IMG/VR virus record: IMGVR_UViG_3300046001_001247
Span: 1 to 22,393 of that record
From: a virus
Length of the DNA stretch: 22,393 bases
Direction: 5' to 3' (one strand)
Shown: positions 1 to 7,709 of the stretch, piece by piece
Position numbering within the stretch: the stretch's first letter is position 1
How the letters are laid out: each line of letters opens with the position of its first letter
The notes under the pieces: model-generated
Database searches by the model: none
What the model saw: only the letters and a program-made list of their open reading frames with translations
What the model was told of the DNA's origin: nothing
Position numbers and translations under genes: made by a program

Positions 1-1
1 T

Positions 2-226
2 AATACTGAAACGATTAACGAAGCTAAAGTTAATCAGAATATTATGAATTCGATGGTTTCGCAGAATAAAGCCGAACTGGATGCAATGACCAAGTTAATG
101 CTTGCTCGCATGGATACAAACCAGTTACAGGCTGAGATTGCAAAGCGTGACGCTGAAACACAACAAATGTACGCATTTTCTGAGGGTGAAGTTCACACAG
201 AAACTAGCCCATTCATTCAGCGTTGA
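2..226 (+). CDS. C-terminal end of a portal protein (partial, runs off the left edge)
   Basis: The reading frame is open from the first bases of the window to the TGA at 224-226, so this is the tail of a longer gene and the internal ATG codons at 44 and 53 need not be starts. The 74 visible residues are polar, alpha-helical in character and rich in Gln, Glu, Asn and Met, with no hydrophobic core. The protein lies directly before the scaffold and coat genes. In P22-like phages that position belongs to the portal, whose C-terminus is a long helical barrel, so portal is the best guess. This rests on gene order and composition, not on a recognised motif. Other virion proteins are possible. Confidence 0.5.
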   Translation, partial: NTETINEAKVNQNIMNSMVSQNKAELDAMTKLMLARMDTNQLQAEIAKRDAETQQMYAFSEGEVHTETSPFIQR

Positions 227-250
227 CATTTAATATATTTGGATTATTAT
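223..250 (+). promoter_or_regulatory. Putative sigma70-type promoter before the scaffold and coat genes
   Basis: A perfect -35 hexamer TTGACA lies at 223-228, 16 bases upstream of TATTAT at 245-250, which matches five of six bases of the -10 consensus. The intervening DNA is AT-rich. The -35 box overlaps the stop codon of the upstream gene. Transcription would start near 257, about 40 bases before the scaffold ATG. The spacing is one base shorter than the optimum. This is one of the few intergenic gaps in the rightward operon, and the most abundant virion proteins follow it. Confidence 0.5.
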
Positions 251-261
251 TAGCACACTTA

Positions 262-279
262 CCAGTTAGTTAAAACTGG
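262..279 (+). other. Small hairpin in the scaffold leader
   Basis: CCAGTT at 262-267 pairs with AACTGG at 274-279 around a six-base loop. No T-run follows, so it is not a standard intrinsic terminator. If the promoter at 223-250 is used, this hairpin would sit almost at the 5' end of the transcript, where such structures often protect mRNA. That role is inference. Confidence 0.35.
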
Positions 280-299
280 GTCAATTCTTGGATAAAACC

Positions 300-1175
300 A
301 TGTCAGATAGTCGTGAAGCAGGAACAGTTGTAACTAGTGAAAATATTGCAGAGTTTACGGCACAGAAATTAGGTTTAGCTGACCGTGCAGATACTGAGGC
401 TGATGATTCAGAGCCAGATCAAGCACCGGAACAGAGTGAACCGAAGTCCGAGGACGAAGCTAAAACAGGTAAACAAAGTCCTAAACTTGAAAGGCGGTTT
501 TCTGAGATTACTAAGCAACGTGAACAGGCTCGTGAAGAAGCGAAGCGTGAACGTGAAGCGAGGGAGTCTCTAGAAGCAAAGGTAGCGGAACTAGAAAGAC
601 GGACTCAGCCACAACAAAGGGTTGATGCGTTAGACGAAGAACCAAAACCTGAGCAATTCAACGATGCTTTTGAATATGCAAGAGCGTTAGCTGAATATTC
701 TGCTGAACAAGCGTTAAAAAATCGTGATCGAGTAGAGCTTGAAAAGAAGTATCAAGCAGAGCATGACAAACTAATTGAAGTTTGGAATGATCGGCTAGAG
801 ACTACTAAGAAAGAACTACCGGATTATCAGGACATGATTGAGTCATCAGACGTAATGGTTTCAGACCAAGTGCGTGATGCTTTATTAGAAAGTGATGCAG
901 GCCCAAGAATCCTGTACCACTTAGCTGAGAATCCTGATTACGCTGAAAAACTGTCGAAGATGACAGTCATTAGCGCATTGAGAGAGATAGGGAAACTGGA
1001 AGCTAGGTTTGAAAAGACCGAAACTAAACCTGTTGTGCGGTCTAAAGCACCAGCACCGATTAACCCTTTGCGGGCTACGGGCGGTTCGATGGATACCACA
1101 ATCGGCAGCGATGGTGAGTTTCACGGAACGTATAGCCAATGGCGTGAAGCCAGAAAAGCGGGGAAGATTAGGTGA
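300..1175 (+). CDS. Scaffolding (capsid assembly) protein
   Basis: This 291-residue protein is highly charged and mostly helical. It has an acidic, disordered stretch at about residues 33-55, a long charged coiled coil at about 60-102 with many Arg-Glu and Lys-Glu repeats, a conserved-looking segment at 193-221 (residues around SDAGPRILYHLAENP), and a basic C-terminus ending WREARKAGKIR. A charged helical body with a basic C-terminal coat-binding tail, placed directly before the coat gene, is typical of phage scaffolds, which template the procapsid and leave before or during packaging. I chose the ATG at 300 because TTGGAT precedes it at a good distance. An in-frame TTG at 288 would add only four residues. 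No enzyme or protease motif is seen. Confidence 0.75.
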   Translation: MSDSREAGTVVTSENIAEFTAQKLGLADRADTEADDSEPDQAPEQSEPKSEDEAKTGKQSPKLERRFSEITKQREQAREEAKREREARESLEAKVAELERRTQPQQRVDALDEEPKPEQFNDAFEYARALAEYSAEQALKNRDRVELEKKYQAEHDKLIEVWNDRLETTKKELPDYQDMIESSDVMVSDQVRDALLESDAGPRILYHLAENPDYAEKLSKMTVISALREIGKLEARFEKTETKPVVRSKAPAPINPLRATGGSMDTTIGSDGEFHGTYSQWREARKAGKIR

Positions 1176-1210
1176 TGGAAAAATCTAATTTTTGATTAAA
1201 GGAAATTATT

Positions 1211-2449
1211 ATGAGTAATACTCTACTCACCATCAGCAAGATCACCAATGAAGCATTGATGGTCTTGGAAAACGAATTGACTTTTACTGGTCAAGTCGAG
1301 CGCAAGTACGATGACCAATTTGCTGTTGTCGGCGCAAAAATCGGTAACACTGTTAACGTCCGTAAGCCTGGTCGCTTCATCGGTACAACTGGCCCAGCTC
1401 TGAACGTTGAAGATTTCAACGAAACTTCTGTGCCTGTTACCCTGTCCACACAGTTCCACGTTGACACACAGTTCACGACACAAGACTTGGCATTGAGCCT
1501 CGATTCGTTTTCGGATCGTGTTCTCAAACCCGCTATTGCAGCGATTGCCAACAAGGTCGATGCTGACGGTCTAACAATGGCTAAAAACGCTACTGCTAAC
1601 ACCGTTGGTTCTGCTGGCACAACCCCAAGCGCATTGCTCACCTTTTTGACTGCACAGGCTTTTCTGGACAGCGAAGGCGCACCCCGTGACGGTAAGCGTT
1701 CTTGCATTATTGAACCATTCACTTCAGCTTCGATTGTTGACTCGCTCAAGGGCTTGTTTGTTCCATCGAACGTGATTGCCGATCAGTACAAGAAAGGCAT
1801 GATGGGTCGTGATTCAGGCGGCATGAACTGGTACATGGATCAAAACGTTGTGAACCAAACGTATGGCAACTTTGCTGGTACTGCTGTTGTTGCTACCACG
1901 ACTGCTACAGGTTTCCTGACTAGCGGCTGGGCATCAACTTCAACGATCAGCTTGACTTCGACTGGTGCTGTTAGCCTGAACGTTGGCGATACCATTCAGA
2001 TTGCTGGCGTGTTTGCTGTTAACCCACAGAACCGTGCTGCTTACGGTACTAACAAACTGCGTTCGTTTGTTGTTACTCAAGCTGCTTCGGGTACTGGTGC
2101 AACGTTTAACGTAGTGGTTTCCCCTGCTGTTATTACTGGCGGTCAATTCCAAAACGTTTCGATCCCAACTACTTCGGCAACTGCTGCTGTGACTTTCTTT
2201 AACAAGACTGGTACGGTTTCGCCACAAAACATCGTGATGCACAAAAATGCGTTCACTTTGGCTTGTGCTGACCTTGAGTTGCCAGACGGTGTGCATTTCG
2301 CAGGTCGTGCCTCTGATAAAGAGCTTGGCTTGTCGATTCGTGTGGTTCGTCAATACACTATCAACAACGATTCGATCCCGACTCGTTTAGATGTGCTGTA
2401 CGGCTGGGCCCCGCTGTATCCCGAACTGGCTTGCCGAGTCGCAGCCTAA
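1211..2449 (+). CDS. Major capsid (coat) protein, P22 gp5 family
   Basis: This 412-residue protein builds the icosahedral head. The start has an AAAGGA ribosome site seven bases upstream. The N-terminal helix, the region around NTVNVRKPGRF, the run of beta and helix through residue 130 (LKPAIAAIANKVDAD), and the end (LDVLYGWAPLYPELACRVAA) resemble the P22 coat family, which has an HK97 fold. Residues of about 224-341 form a beta-rich, Thr- and Val-rich segment interrupting the fold (SLNVGDTIQIAGVFAVNPQN and onward), where P22 gp5 carries its insertion (I) domain. Length is close to P22 gp5 (430). The codons are richer in C- and G-ending triplets than in the tailspike downstream, as expected for a very highly expressed gene. 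Confidence 0.88.
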   Translation: MSNTLLTISKITNEALMVLENELTFTGQVERKYDDQFAVVGAKIGNTVNVRKPGRFIGTTGPALNVEDFNETSVPVTLSTQFHVDTQFTTQDLALSLDSFSDRVLKPAIAAIANKVDADGLTMAKNATANTVGSAGTTPSALLTFLTAQAFLDSEGAPRDGKRSCIIEPFTSASIVDSLKGLFVPSNVIADQYKKGMMGRDSGGMNWYMDQNVVNQTYGNFAGTAVVATTTATGFLTSGWASTSTISLTSTGAVSLNVGDTIQIAGVFAVNPQNRAAYGTNKLRSFVVTQAASGTGATFNVVVSPAVITGGQFQNVSIPTTSATAAVTFFNKTGTVSPQNIVMHKNAFTLACADLELPDGVHFAGRASDKELGLSIRVVRQYTINNDSIPTRLDVLYGWAPLYPELACRVAA

Positions 2450-2450
2450 T

Positions 2451-2478
2451 TTAGTGGGGGGTGAAAGCCCCCCGTTAA
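2451..2478 (+). other. Strong hairpin directly after the coat gene
   Basis: An 11-bp stem is formed by 2451-2461 and 2468-2478 around the loop TGAAAG. It has six consecutive G-C pairs, two G-T wobbles and three A-T pairs. It begins one base after the coat stop codon. No T-run follows, so intrinsic termination should be weak. A 3' mRNA stabiliser or a partial attenuator is more likely. The next gene's ribosome site lies just downstream and stays single-stranded. Confidence 0.6.
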
Positions 2479-2499
2479 TTAAAATCAAAGGAAATTATC

Positions 2500-2919
2500 A
2501 TGTCGAATCCAGGCCCAGCAGTAACCATTAGCTCGCACCCACAGGTTGCGGGTACTAACCAAGCAATTCGTTTGCTTGCATCGTTTGAAAGCGTAAATGT
2601 CAACGCTCTTGGCGATACCGTTTTGCAAATCATCAACACCACTAGCTACAGCGTTTCTAACGTTATCGTGACTAATGCAAGCATCAGCCTGTCAACGGCT
2701 GAAGCAGGACTGTTTACAGCCCCTGCTGCTGGCGGCACAGCGATTGTTGCAAACGCAGCATTGTCGGCTTGTAGCTCTGCATCGGTTGTGTCACAACGCA
2801 GCGTTGCAAGCACAGCAGCTCAAGCAGGGCAAAAACTCTACTTCAATGTAGCGGTTGCCCAAGGTGCTGCGGCAACTTGTGATGTGTTTGTTTACGGCTA
2901 CGACTTGACGTTTAATTGA
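2500..2919 (+). CDS. Small virion-type protein after coat, candidate head decoration protein
   Basis: This 139-residue protein is rich in Ala, Ser, Thr and Val and has a predicted all-beta character. It lacks a signal peptide, membrane segment or enzyme motif. The start has the same AAAGGAAATTAT(C/T) leader as the coat gene, so strong translation is likely. It is the last gene before the intrinsic terminator at 2937-2970, and therefore belongs to the scaffold-coat transcript. Being made at coat-like levels, small and beta-rich fits a head decoration or head-fibre protein. That role is inference from position and composition, as I recognise no family. Confidence 0.6.
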   Translation: MSNPGPAVTISSHPQVAGTNQAIRLLASFESVNVNALGDTVLQIINTTSYSVSNVIVTNASISLSTAEAGLFTAPAAGGTAIVANAALSACSSASVVSQRSVASTAAQAGQKLYFNVAVAQGAAATCDVFVYGYDLTFN

Positions 2920-2936
2920 TTAGTCAAAGCGTGAAG

Positions 2937-2970
2937 AAAGCCACTCGGTAAAATGGGTGGCTTTTTTTCT
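2937..2970 (+). terminator. Rho-independent terminator
   Basis: AAAGCCACTC at 2937-2946 pairs with GGGTGGCTTT at 2955-2964, with one G-T wobble, around an eight-base loop. It is followed by a run of seven T at 2962-2968. This is a textbook intrinsic terminator closing the head module. No convincing promoter lies between it and the next gene at 2986, so downstream late genes must depend on read-through, antitermination or a promoter I cannot recognise. Confidence 0.85.
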
Positions 2971-2985
2971 TAAAAAAGGATTATC

Positions 2986-3318
2986 ATGGCTTACAACAGT
3001 CCATTTTCACCATTTGGGCCAACAGTTCTAGTTGGAACATCATCGGTGCAAGTTTCGTCATCCAATAACGATCAGCCAACAAGCTATCGGGTAAAAAATA
3101 TGTTGAGTACGACTCAATATTTTTCGTGGAAACCGCCACAACCAAACAATGCAGTCCAAAGCATCACTGTGACTGCACCGACAGCGGGTAATCCGTCGGC
3201 TAATACTATTGGTATGTTGCCGTATTCAGTTGAAATCTTTGGCGGCTTGCCAGGCAACGCATGGTTTGAAGCGGATGCTGTGGGTGCGTTTGAGATAACA
3301 CCAGGGGAAGGGCTATGA
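2986..3318 (+). CDS. Conserved-type small virion protein, function unknown
   Basis: This protein of 110 residues opens with MAYNSPFSPFGPT and ends in FEITPGEGL. It is beta-rich, with no transmembrane segment or signal peptide. The overall pattern (SYRVKN, YFSW, NTIGMLPYSVEIF, AWFEA) resembles small proteins I associate with the tail region of podovirus-like phages, but I cannot assign a function. The ribosome site AAAAAAGGAT lies seven bases before the ATG and only about a dozen bases after the terminator. The stop overlaps the start of the next gene by four bases, so the two are translationally coupled. Confidence 0.6.
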   Translation: MAYNSPFSPFGPTVLVGTSSVQVSSSNNDQPTSYRVKNMLSTTQYFSWKPPQPNNAVQSITVTAPTAGNPSANTIGMLPYSVEIFGGLPGNAWFEADAVGAFEITPGEGL

Positions 3319-3914
3319 GTCTGCGAGCCGTTGCATCATCGTTTCAGTCCGTTAATTATCAAGGCACATGGGACGCTTCAGCCAACACACCTACATTGAC
3401 TTCAAGTGTTGGTACAAAAGGTCATTATTACGTTGTTTCCGTTGCTGGATCAACAAACCTAAACGGCATCACGAATTGGGGTGTCGGTGATTGGGCGGTA
3501 TTTAACGGTTCGGTATGGGAACGTGTCGAAGGTGGTGCTGACGGTAACTTTGTTAACTTGTCCGTCACCGGAACTAGCACATTGACTGATGTAGCTGCTG
3601 CGGATTACACATTGTTACCTGCGGGAATTATCACCGAAGCTACAACGGCTCGCACATTATCTGCTGCTGACAATGGTAGAGTAATTTACTGCACTAGCGG
3701 ATCGGCAACAACAATCACTTGTGCGGCAGGACTAGGTGCAGGATTTAGTTGCACAATCATTCAAGGCGGTGCGGGTAAGGTAACGGTAGCGGCTGGCGGT
3801 CAGACGCTTGTATCGTATTCAAGTCTATTTAGTACAATGGGCCAAAATGCGGTAATTAGTGCTATTTGCCCTGTTGCTAATACTTTCCTACTTGCTGGTA
3901 ATTTAGGGGTTTAA
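3315..3914 (+). CDS. Short tail-fibre-like protein
   Basis: This 199-residue protein starts in an ATGA overlap. Residues 15-72 hold the YQGTWDASANTP ... GHYYVVSVAG ... WGVGDWAVFNGSVWERV pattern, a module that recurs in many phage fibre and collar proteins. The C-terminal half (from about residue 100) is a beta sandwich-like segment with LSAADNGRVIYCTSG and GAGFSCTIIQGGAGKVTVAAGG, also typical of phage fibres. No chaperone or lyase domain is present. It is likely a virion-surface or adaptor fibre that works with the tailspike encoded next. Confidence 0.65.
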   Translation: MSLRAVASSFQSVNYQGTWDASANTPTLTSSVGTKGHYYVVSVAGSTNLNGITNWGVGDWAVFNGSVWERVEGGADGNFVNLSVTGTSTLTDVAAADYTLLPAGIITEATTARTLSAADNGRVIYCTSGSATTITCAAGLGAGFSCTIIQGGAGKVTVAAGGQTLVSYSSLFSTMGQNAVISAICPVANTFLLAGNLGV

Positions 3915-3915
3915 A

Positions 3916-6153
3916 ATGGCGGTCACATTATCCAGTTTGGCAGGTGCGGGCGCACAATTTTTTGACAATAACGGTGTGCCTCTTGCGGGTGGATTGATCT
4001 ATACCTATCTTGCGGGTACAAGTACACCTGCTGCGACTTACACAAGTAGCACGGGTTTAATTGCCCATGCAAACCCAATTGTGCTTGACGCAGCGGGTCG
4101 CATTGCTACTGGTGAGGTATGGTTAACTTCAGGTATAGAATATAAATTTGTTGTTAAAACTTCACTTTTTGTGCAAATTGGGTCATACGATAATATCCCA
4201 AGTATTAATGACTTTACTTCTATTTATGCTGCGCTTGCCAATACAGCAAACCCAGCATTAGGTGATGCTTTAATTGGATTTCGACAATCAAATAGCGCAG
4301 GTAATTTAAGTAATTCTGTAGGGCGCACCGTTCATCAAAAATTGCAAGAGATGATTAGCGTTTTGGATTTTGGAGCAGACAATACTGGCGTAGCAGATAG
4401 TTTGTCAGCTTTTCAAGCCGCAATTAACTCAGGCAAATTGGTTTATGTCCCGCCTGGCGAGTATTACGTTAGCGGGACTATTGAAATCAACACAAGCTAT
4501 TCAGGTCTTGTTGGGCATCAACAAATGCCAAGAATCAGGACAGTCGCGGCGAATGGCCCGATTGTCAAAGTTTCTGCTGTAGGTTCTACGCTAAACGAAT
4601 TTAGCCGCATTGAAAACATTATTTTTTATTGCAACGACAAACCATCATTTAGCACAACACCAAACAGCACTAATTGCGGCGTTGCAGTTGATGGGTCGGG
4701 AGCGTCTGTAGCTGCTGCGGTACAAAGATTTAAAATGTCTAATTGTCGTGTGATTGGGTTTTCATGCGGCATTAACGTTGCAAGCACTGTTAACACTTTG
4801 TTAGAGCGTATTTACATTGAACAGCACACAAATTGGTCTGCTGAAACTGGATATACTTCTGCAAACTTATATGTTGGCGTTAATTTTGATTTGCAACCAT
4901 TTACTGTTGGCGGAATATCTCCCCAAGCGTCTATTGAATGTGTACAAATTGTCGTAAACGGCAACAACGCTCCTAGCGCAGTTACTTCCCAATGTTTCCG
5001 TATGGTTGGACTTGATCCAAGAGATATTTTCTTTGATCGTTGCGAGACGGTAGGCGGTAATTACGGTTGGTACATTCAATCAACGGGAACTGCGTACAAC
5101 ATTGATGTGCATATTCGCAGACCAATTATTGATGCGGTTAAAACAATTGGTATTTATGTTTTAGATTATCTTGGATACGGTGCGCTTACGATTGATGGTG
5201 GATACATTGTCAAATCTAGTGACCTAAGCGGAGCAGCTATTTGGATTGAAAATAGCCAAGGCGTAGTGGTTACTGGCGGTATGCAAATTCTAGGTGTTTC
5301 TTTAAATACCGCAAACGATGACGGTGTTCGCATCCTTAATTCAAAAAACTGCGCTGTTGTCGGGAACGTGTTTGAGAATCTTAATTTTGGTATAAGTTTG
5401 CAGGGTTCTGTTGGGTGTGTGATTTCAAGTAACACAATTGCTGCTTCAGCGGCAGCGTTTGAACCAACACCAACATTGACTTCTGGCATCCGTTTGCTTG
5501 GAACTTGTGCAGAAAATTCAATTGTTGGCAATACTATTTTTGGCGCAAGTGCTACATATAAATACACAAATGGCATTTACACTGAGGTAAATTCAACAGA
5601 CAACATAATAATTGGTAATAGTGTTGATATTACTACAGTAACTACTCAATATAATATTGCGACAACAACCAATTTGGTTGAACGTCAAAGCGGCGGCGTT
5701 ATTTCTGTAAGAGAAGCGCATACTCAGCATTTAATTTCTTACAACGGAACACAAGTTTATCAAGGTAACAGCGTAACTTACCCGCATCAATTTAAAGATG
5801 GGTTAGGCGCAAATTTAGTTGCTCTTGATAACGCAGGTAATTGGGTTATTAATTCAGACATAACATTAAAAGAAAACATTGTCCCATTGTCTTATGGACT
5901 AAATGACGTACTAGCGTTGCTACCAAAGTTTTACAATTTAAAATCAGAGAAAATTATTTCTGACGCAAACAGCGTAGCTTGTCCTGTACGGATTGGATTA
6001 ATTGCTCAAGAAGTAGAACCTATCATTCCTGAGATTGTGACCCTAAACGGTTCTATAAAGGGAATGGATTATTCTTCTCTGATTCCTGTTTTGATAAACG
6101 CAATCCATGAGTTAAATGCAAAGATTGAAAACCAACAAGGTGGTGCAGCATGA
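3916..6153 (+). CDS. Tailspike: head-binding domain, beta-helix, S74 self-cleaving chaperone
   Basis: This 745-residue protein is probably the receptor-binding or polysaccharide-degrading spike. Residues 1-95 (FDNNGVPLAGGLIYTYLAGT ... LDAAGRIATGEVWL) are the particle-binding domain common to podovirus spikes. From residue 148 (SVLDFGADNTGVADSLSAFQ, VYVPPGEYYV) begins a pectate-lyase-3 type right-handed beta-helix running to about residue 590. Residues of about 646-740 match the intramolecular chaperone (peptidase S74): SDITLKENI, GLIAQEVEPIIPEIV, YSSLIPVLINAIHEL. The Ser-Lys pair of this family is S647 and K652, with cleavage expected just before S647. The substrate sugar cannot be read from sequence. 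The gene looks more AT-rich than coat, hinting at exchange. Confidence 0.88.
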   Translation: MAVTLSSLAGAGAQFFDNNGVPLAGGLIYTYLAGTSTPAATYTSSTGLIAHANPIVLDAAGRIATGEVWLTSGIEYKFVVKTSLFVQIGSYDNIPSINDFTSIYAALANTANPALGDALIGFRQSNSAGNLSNSVGRTVHQKLQEMISVLDFGADNTGVADSLSAFQAAINSGKLVYVPPGEYYVSGTIEINTSYSGLVGHQQMPRIRTVAANGPIVKVSAVGSTLNEFSRIENIIFYCNDKPSFSTTPNSTNCGVAVDGSGASVAAAVQRFKMSNCRVIGFSCGINVASTVNTLLERIYIEQHTNWSAETGYTSANLYVGVNFDLQPFTVGGISPQASIECVQIVVNGNNAPSAVTSQCFRMVGLDPRDIFFDRCETVGGNYGWYIQSTGTAYNIDVHIRRPIIDAVKTIGIYVLDYLGYGALTIDGGYIVKSSDLSGAAIWIENSQGVVVTGGMQILGVSLNTANDDGVRILNSKNCAVVGNVFENLNFGISLQGSVGCVISSNTIAASAAAFEPTPTLTSGIRLLGTCAENSIVGNTIFGASATYKYTNGIYTEVNSTDNIIIGNSVDITTVTTQYNIATTTNLVERQSGGVISVREAHTQHLISYNGTQVYQGNSVTYPHQFKDGLGANLVALDNAGNWVINSDITLKENIVPLSYGLNDVLALLPKFYNLKSEKIISDANSVACPVRIGLIAQEVEPIIPEIVTLNGSIKGMDYSSLIPVLINAIHELNAKIENQQGGAA

Positions 6154-7409
6154 TTACACCCTCGTTTGGATTAACTGCTACTGAGCGTGTGTTGCCCCGC
6201 ATGGCGTTGGATTTCACAACTGCTAGTCTTGACCCACGGGTAACATTTACCCGAACAGGCAACACGGCAACCGTTACAAACTCAAGCGGTTACGTTGTTC
6301 CAATTAATGCTGATTTGCCTAGATTTGATTACAACCCAATTAGTTTAGTGTGCAAAGGGTTGTTAATTGAAGAATCACGGGAAAATATAGCAACTTATTC
6401 AGCGCAATTTGATCAAGCAGTATGGAATAAAGATAATTCTTCCATAACCGCAAATGCTACGCTTGCTCCTAGCGGAGCGTTAGACGGGGATGATTTAATT
6501 GATAATGCTGTTACTGGTGTCCACAGAGTTAGGTATGAGCCGATAGTAGTTCTTGGTGGCACTTATACTATAAGTGTATATGTAAAAAAACTGTCTGTTG
6601 ATTATTTTTTTATGAGAGAAAATTTAGGCGGCGTGTCAGGTAATTCTTTTTTTAACATAAGTAACGGAACAATTGGCACAGTAGACGCTGGAAGAACCGC
6701 ATCAATTACTTCAGTTGGAAATGGCTGGTATCGTTGTTCAATCGTAACAACTGCAACGGCTGGGTCAAAATTCATTTCCTTTTGTGCGGCAACTGCCGAC
6801 AATACTCCAAATTACACAGGCACAGGCGTAGCTACTTTATCCCTTTGGGGCGCACAATTTGAACTTGGTGCATTTATCTCTAGCTACATCCCCACAGTCG
6901 CAACCGCTGTCACCCGCAATGCTGACGTAGCGACAATGACGGGGACAAATTTTAGTAGCTGGTATAACGCTAGTGCTTCAAGTTATGTGGCTGAATTTAC
7001 AACCCCAACAGGATTTGCTTCAGGATCGGTTTATAACCTTGTGACGTTTTGGAACGGATCATCCGCAAACAATCAAATTACTTCACGGTACGGGCCTGGT
7101 CTTGGTGGGTCGCCAGGAACTATAGATACATGGGTTAGAGAAAATGCTGTAACTGTAGTTGATAGCGGCGGCGCAACCATTCAAGCTAACACGACATACA
7201 AACACGCTGTTGCGGTAGAATTAAATAGTGGGGCTAACTCAACAAATGCGGGGACAATTTTCCCTGCTGCGCCAACTTCTATGCCGACAGGCGTCACGGT
7301 TTTAACATTTGCAGCAAGTGCAGCGTCACAACCTAACCATACTCTACGGAAATTCTTTTATTTTCCGCAACGATTACTTAATGCTGAACTACAAGCATTT
7401 TCTAAATAG
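6150..7409 (+). CDS. Tail-fibre or spike protein with carbohydrate-binding-like domains
   Basis: This 419-residue protein overlaps the spike stop in ATGA. Residues of about 20-95 contain LDPRVTFTRTGNTATV ... PRFDYNP ... CKGLLIEESRENIATYS ... WNK, a motif seen at the front of many phage fibre and putative glycan-binding proteins. Residues 95-250 form a beta-sandwich-like region (YTISVYVKK, GWYRCSIVTT, LSLWGAQFELGAFISSYIPT). The C-terminal part (about 270-419) ends in TLRKFFYFPQRLLNAELQAFSK, typical of concanavalin-A or laminin-G-like folds. It is likely a second adhesin accompanying the spike. It has no catalytic motif I recognise. Confidence 0.68.
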   Translation: MITPSFGLTATERVLPRMALDFTTASLDPRVTFTRTGNTATVTNSSGYVVPINADLPRFDYNPISLVCKGLLIEESRENIATYSAQFDQAVWNKDNSSITANATLAPSGALDGDDLIDNAVTGVHRVRYEPIVVLGGTYTISVYVKKLSVDYFFMRENLGGVSGNSFFNISNGTIGTVDAGRTASITSVGNGWYRCSIVTTATAGSKFISFCAATADNTPNYTGTGVATLSLWGAQFELGAFISSYIPTVATAVTRNADVATMTGTNFSSWYNASASSYVAEFTTPTGFASGSVYNLVTFWNGSSANNQITSRYGPGLGGSPGTIDTWVRENAVTVVDSGGATIQANTTYKHAVAVELNSGANSTNAGTIFPAAPTSMPTGVTVLTFAASAASQPNHTLRKFFYFPQRLLNAELQAFSK

Positions 7410-7416
7410 GCTCTTT

Positions 7417-7707
7417 ATGAAAATCATTGAGCACCCCGCATACGCTTTGCTATTTATGGCAATCGTAGGCTTGCCTACAGGCAACTGGTTTGCAGGTGCG
7501 ATGTTGGGTGTTGGGTTCTTTTTAGGTCGAGAACACGCTCAAGCTGAGTACCGTGTGATTCAAAAGTTCTACGATGGTAAACGAGCCAATATGCCTTGGT
7601 ACGGTGGGTTTGAGCCCCGTGGATGGAATTTAAAGAGCGTATTGGACTTTGGATTGCCAATTATTGTTACTACAATTGTTTTAATTATTATTAAATTTAT
7701 AGGCTAA
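7417..7707 (+). CDS. Small two-span membrane protein
   Basis: Starting at the ATG at 7417 gives 96 residues, with TAGG six bases upstream. Earlier in-frame starts would run back inside the preceding gene. The first hydrophobic span is at about residues 8-36 (with [15 protein letters not shown]), then a polar loop with [14 protein letters not shown] and [12 protein letters not shown], then a second span at the C-terminus ([23 protein letters not shown]). The loop pattern resembles a small membrane protein found among podovirus tail genes, whose role is unknown to me. It may be an assembly factor or a minor lysis helper. It sits three bases before the adaptor gene. Confidence 0.6.
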   Translation: MKIIEHPAYALLFMAIVGLPTGNWFAGAMLGVGFFLGREHAQAEYRVIQKFYDGKRANMPWYGGFEPRGWNLKSVLDFGLPIIVTTIVLIIIKFIG

Positions 7708-7709
7708 AA

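Noticed and set aside
1291-1749. A 152-residue reverse-strand open frame opposite the coat gene
   Set aside because: It is antisense to a strongly supported capsid gene, lacks a ribosome site, and its composition mirrors the coat codons.
5166-5576. A 136-residue reverse-strand frame opposite the tailspike
   Set aside because: It lies wholly within the beta-helix coding region, has no ribosome site and shows no recognisable protein features.
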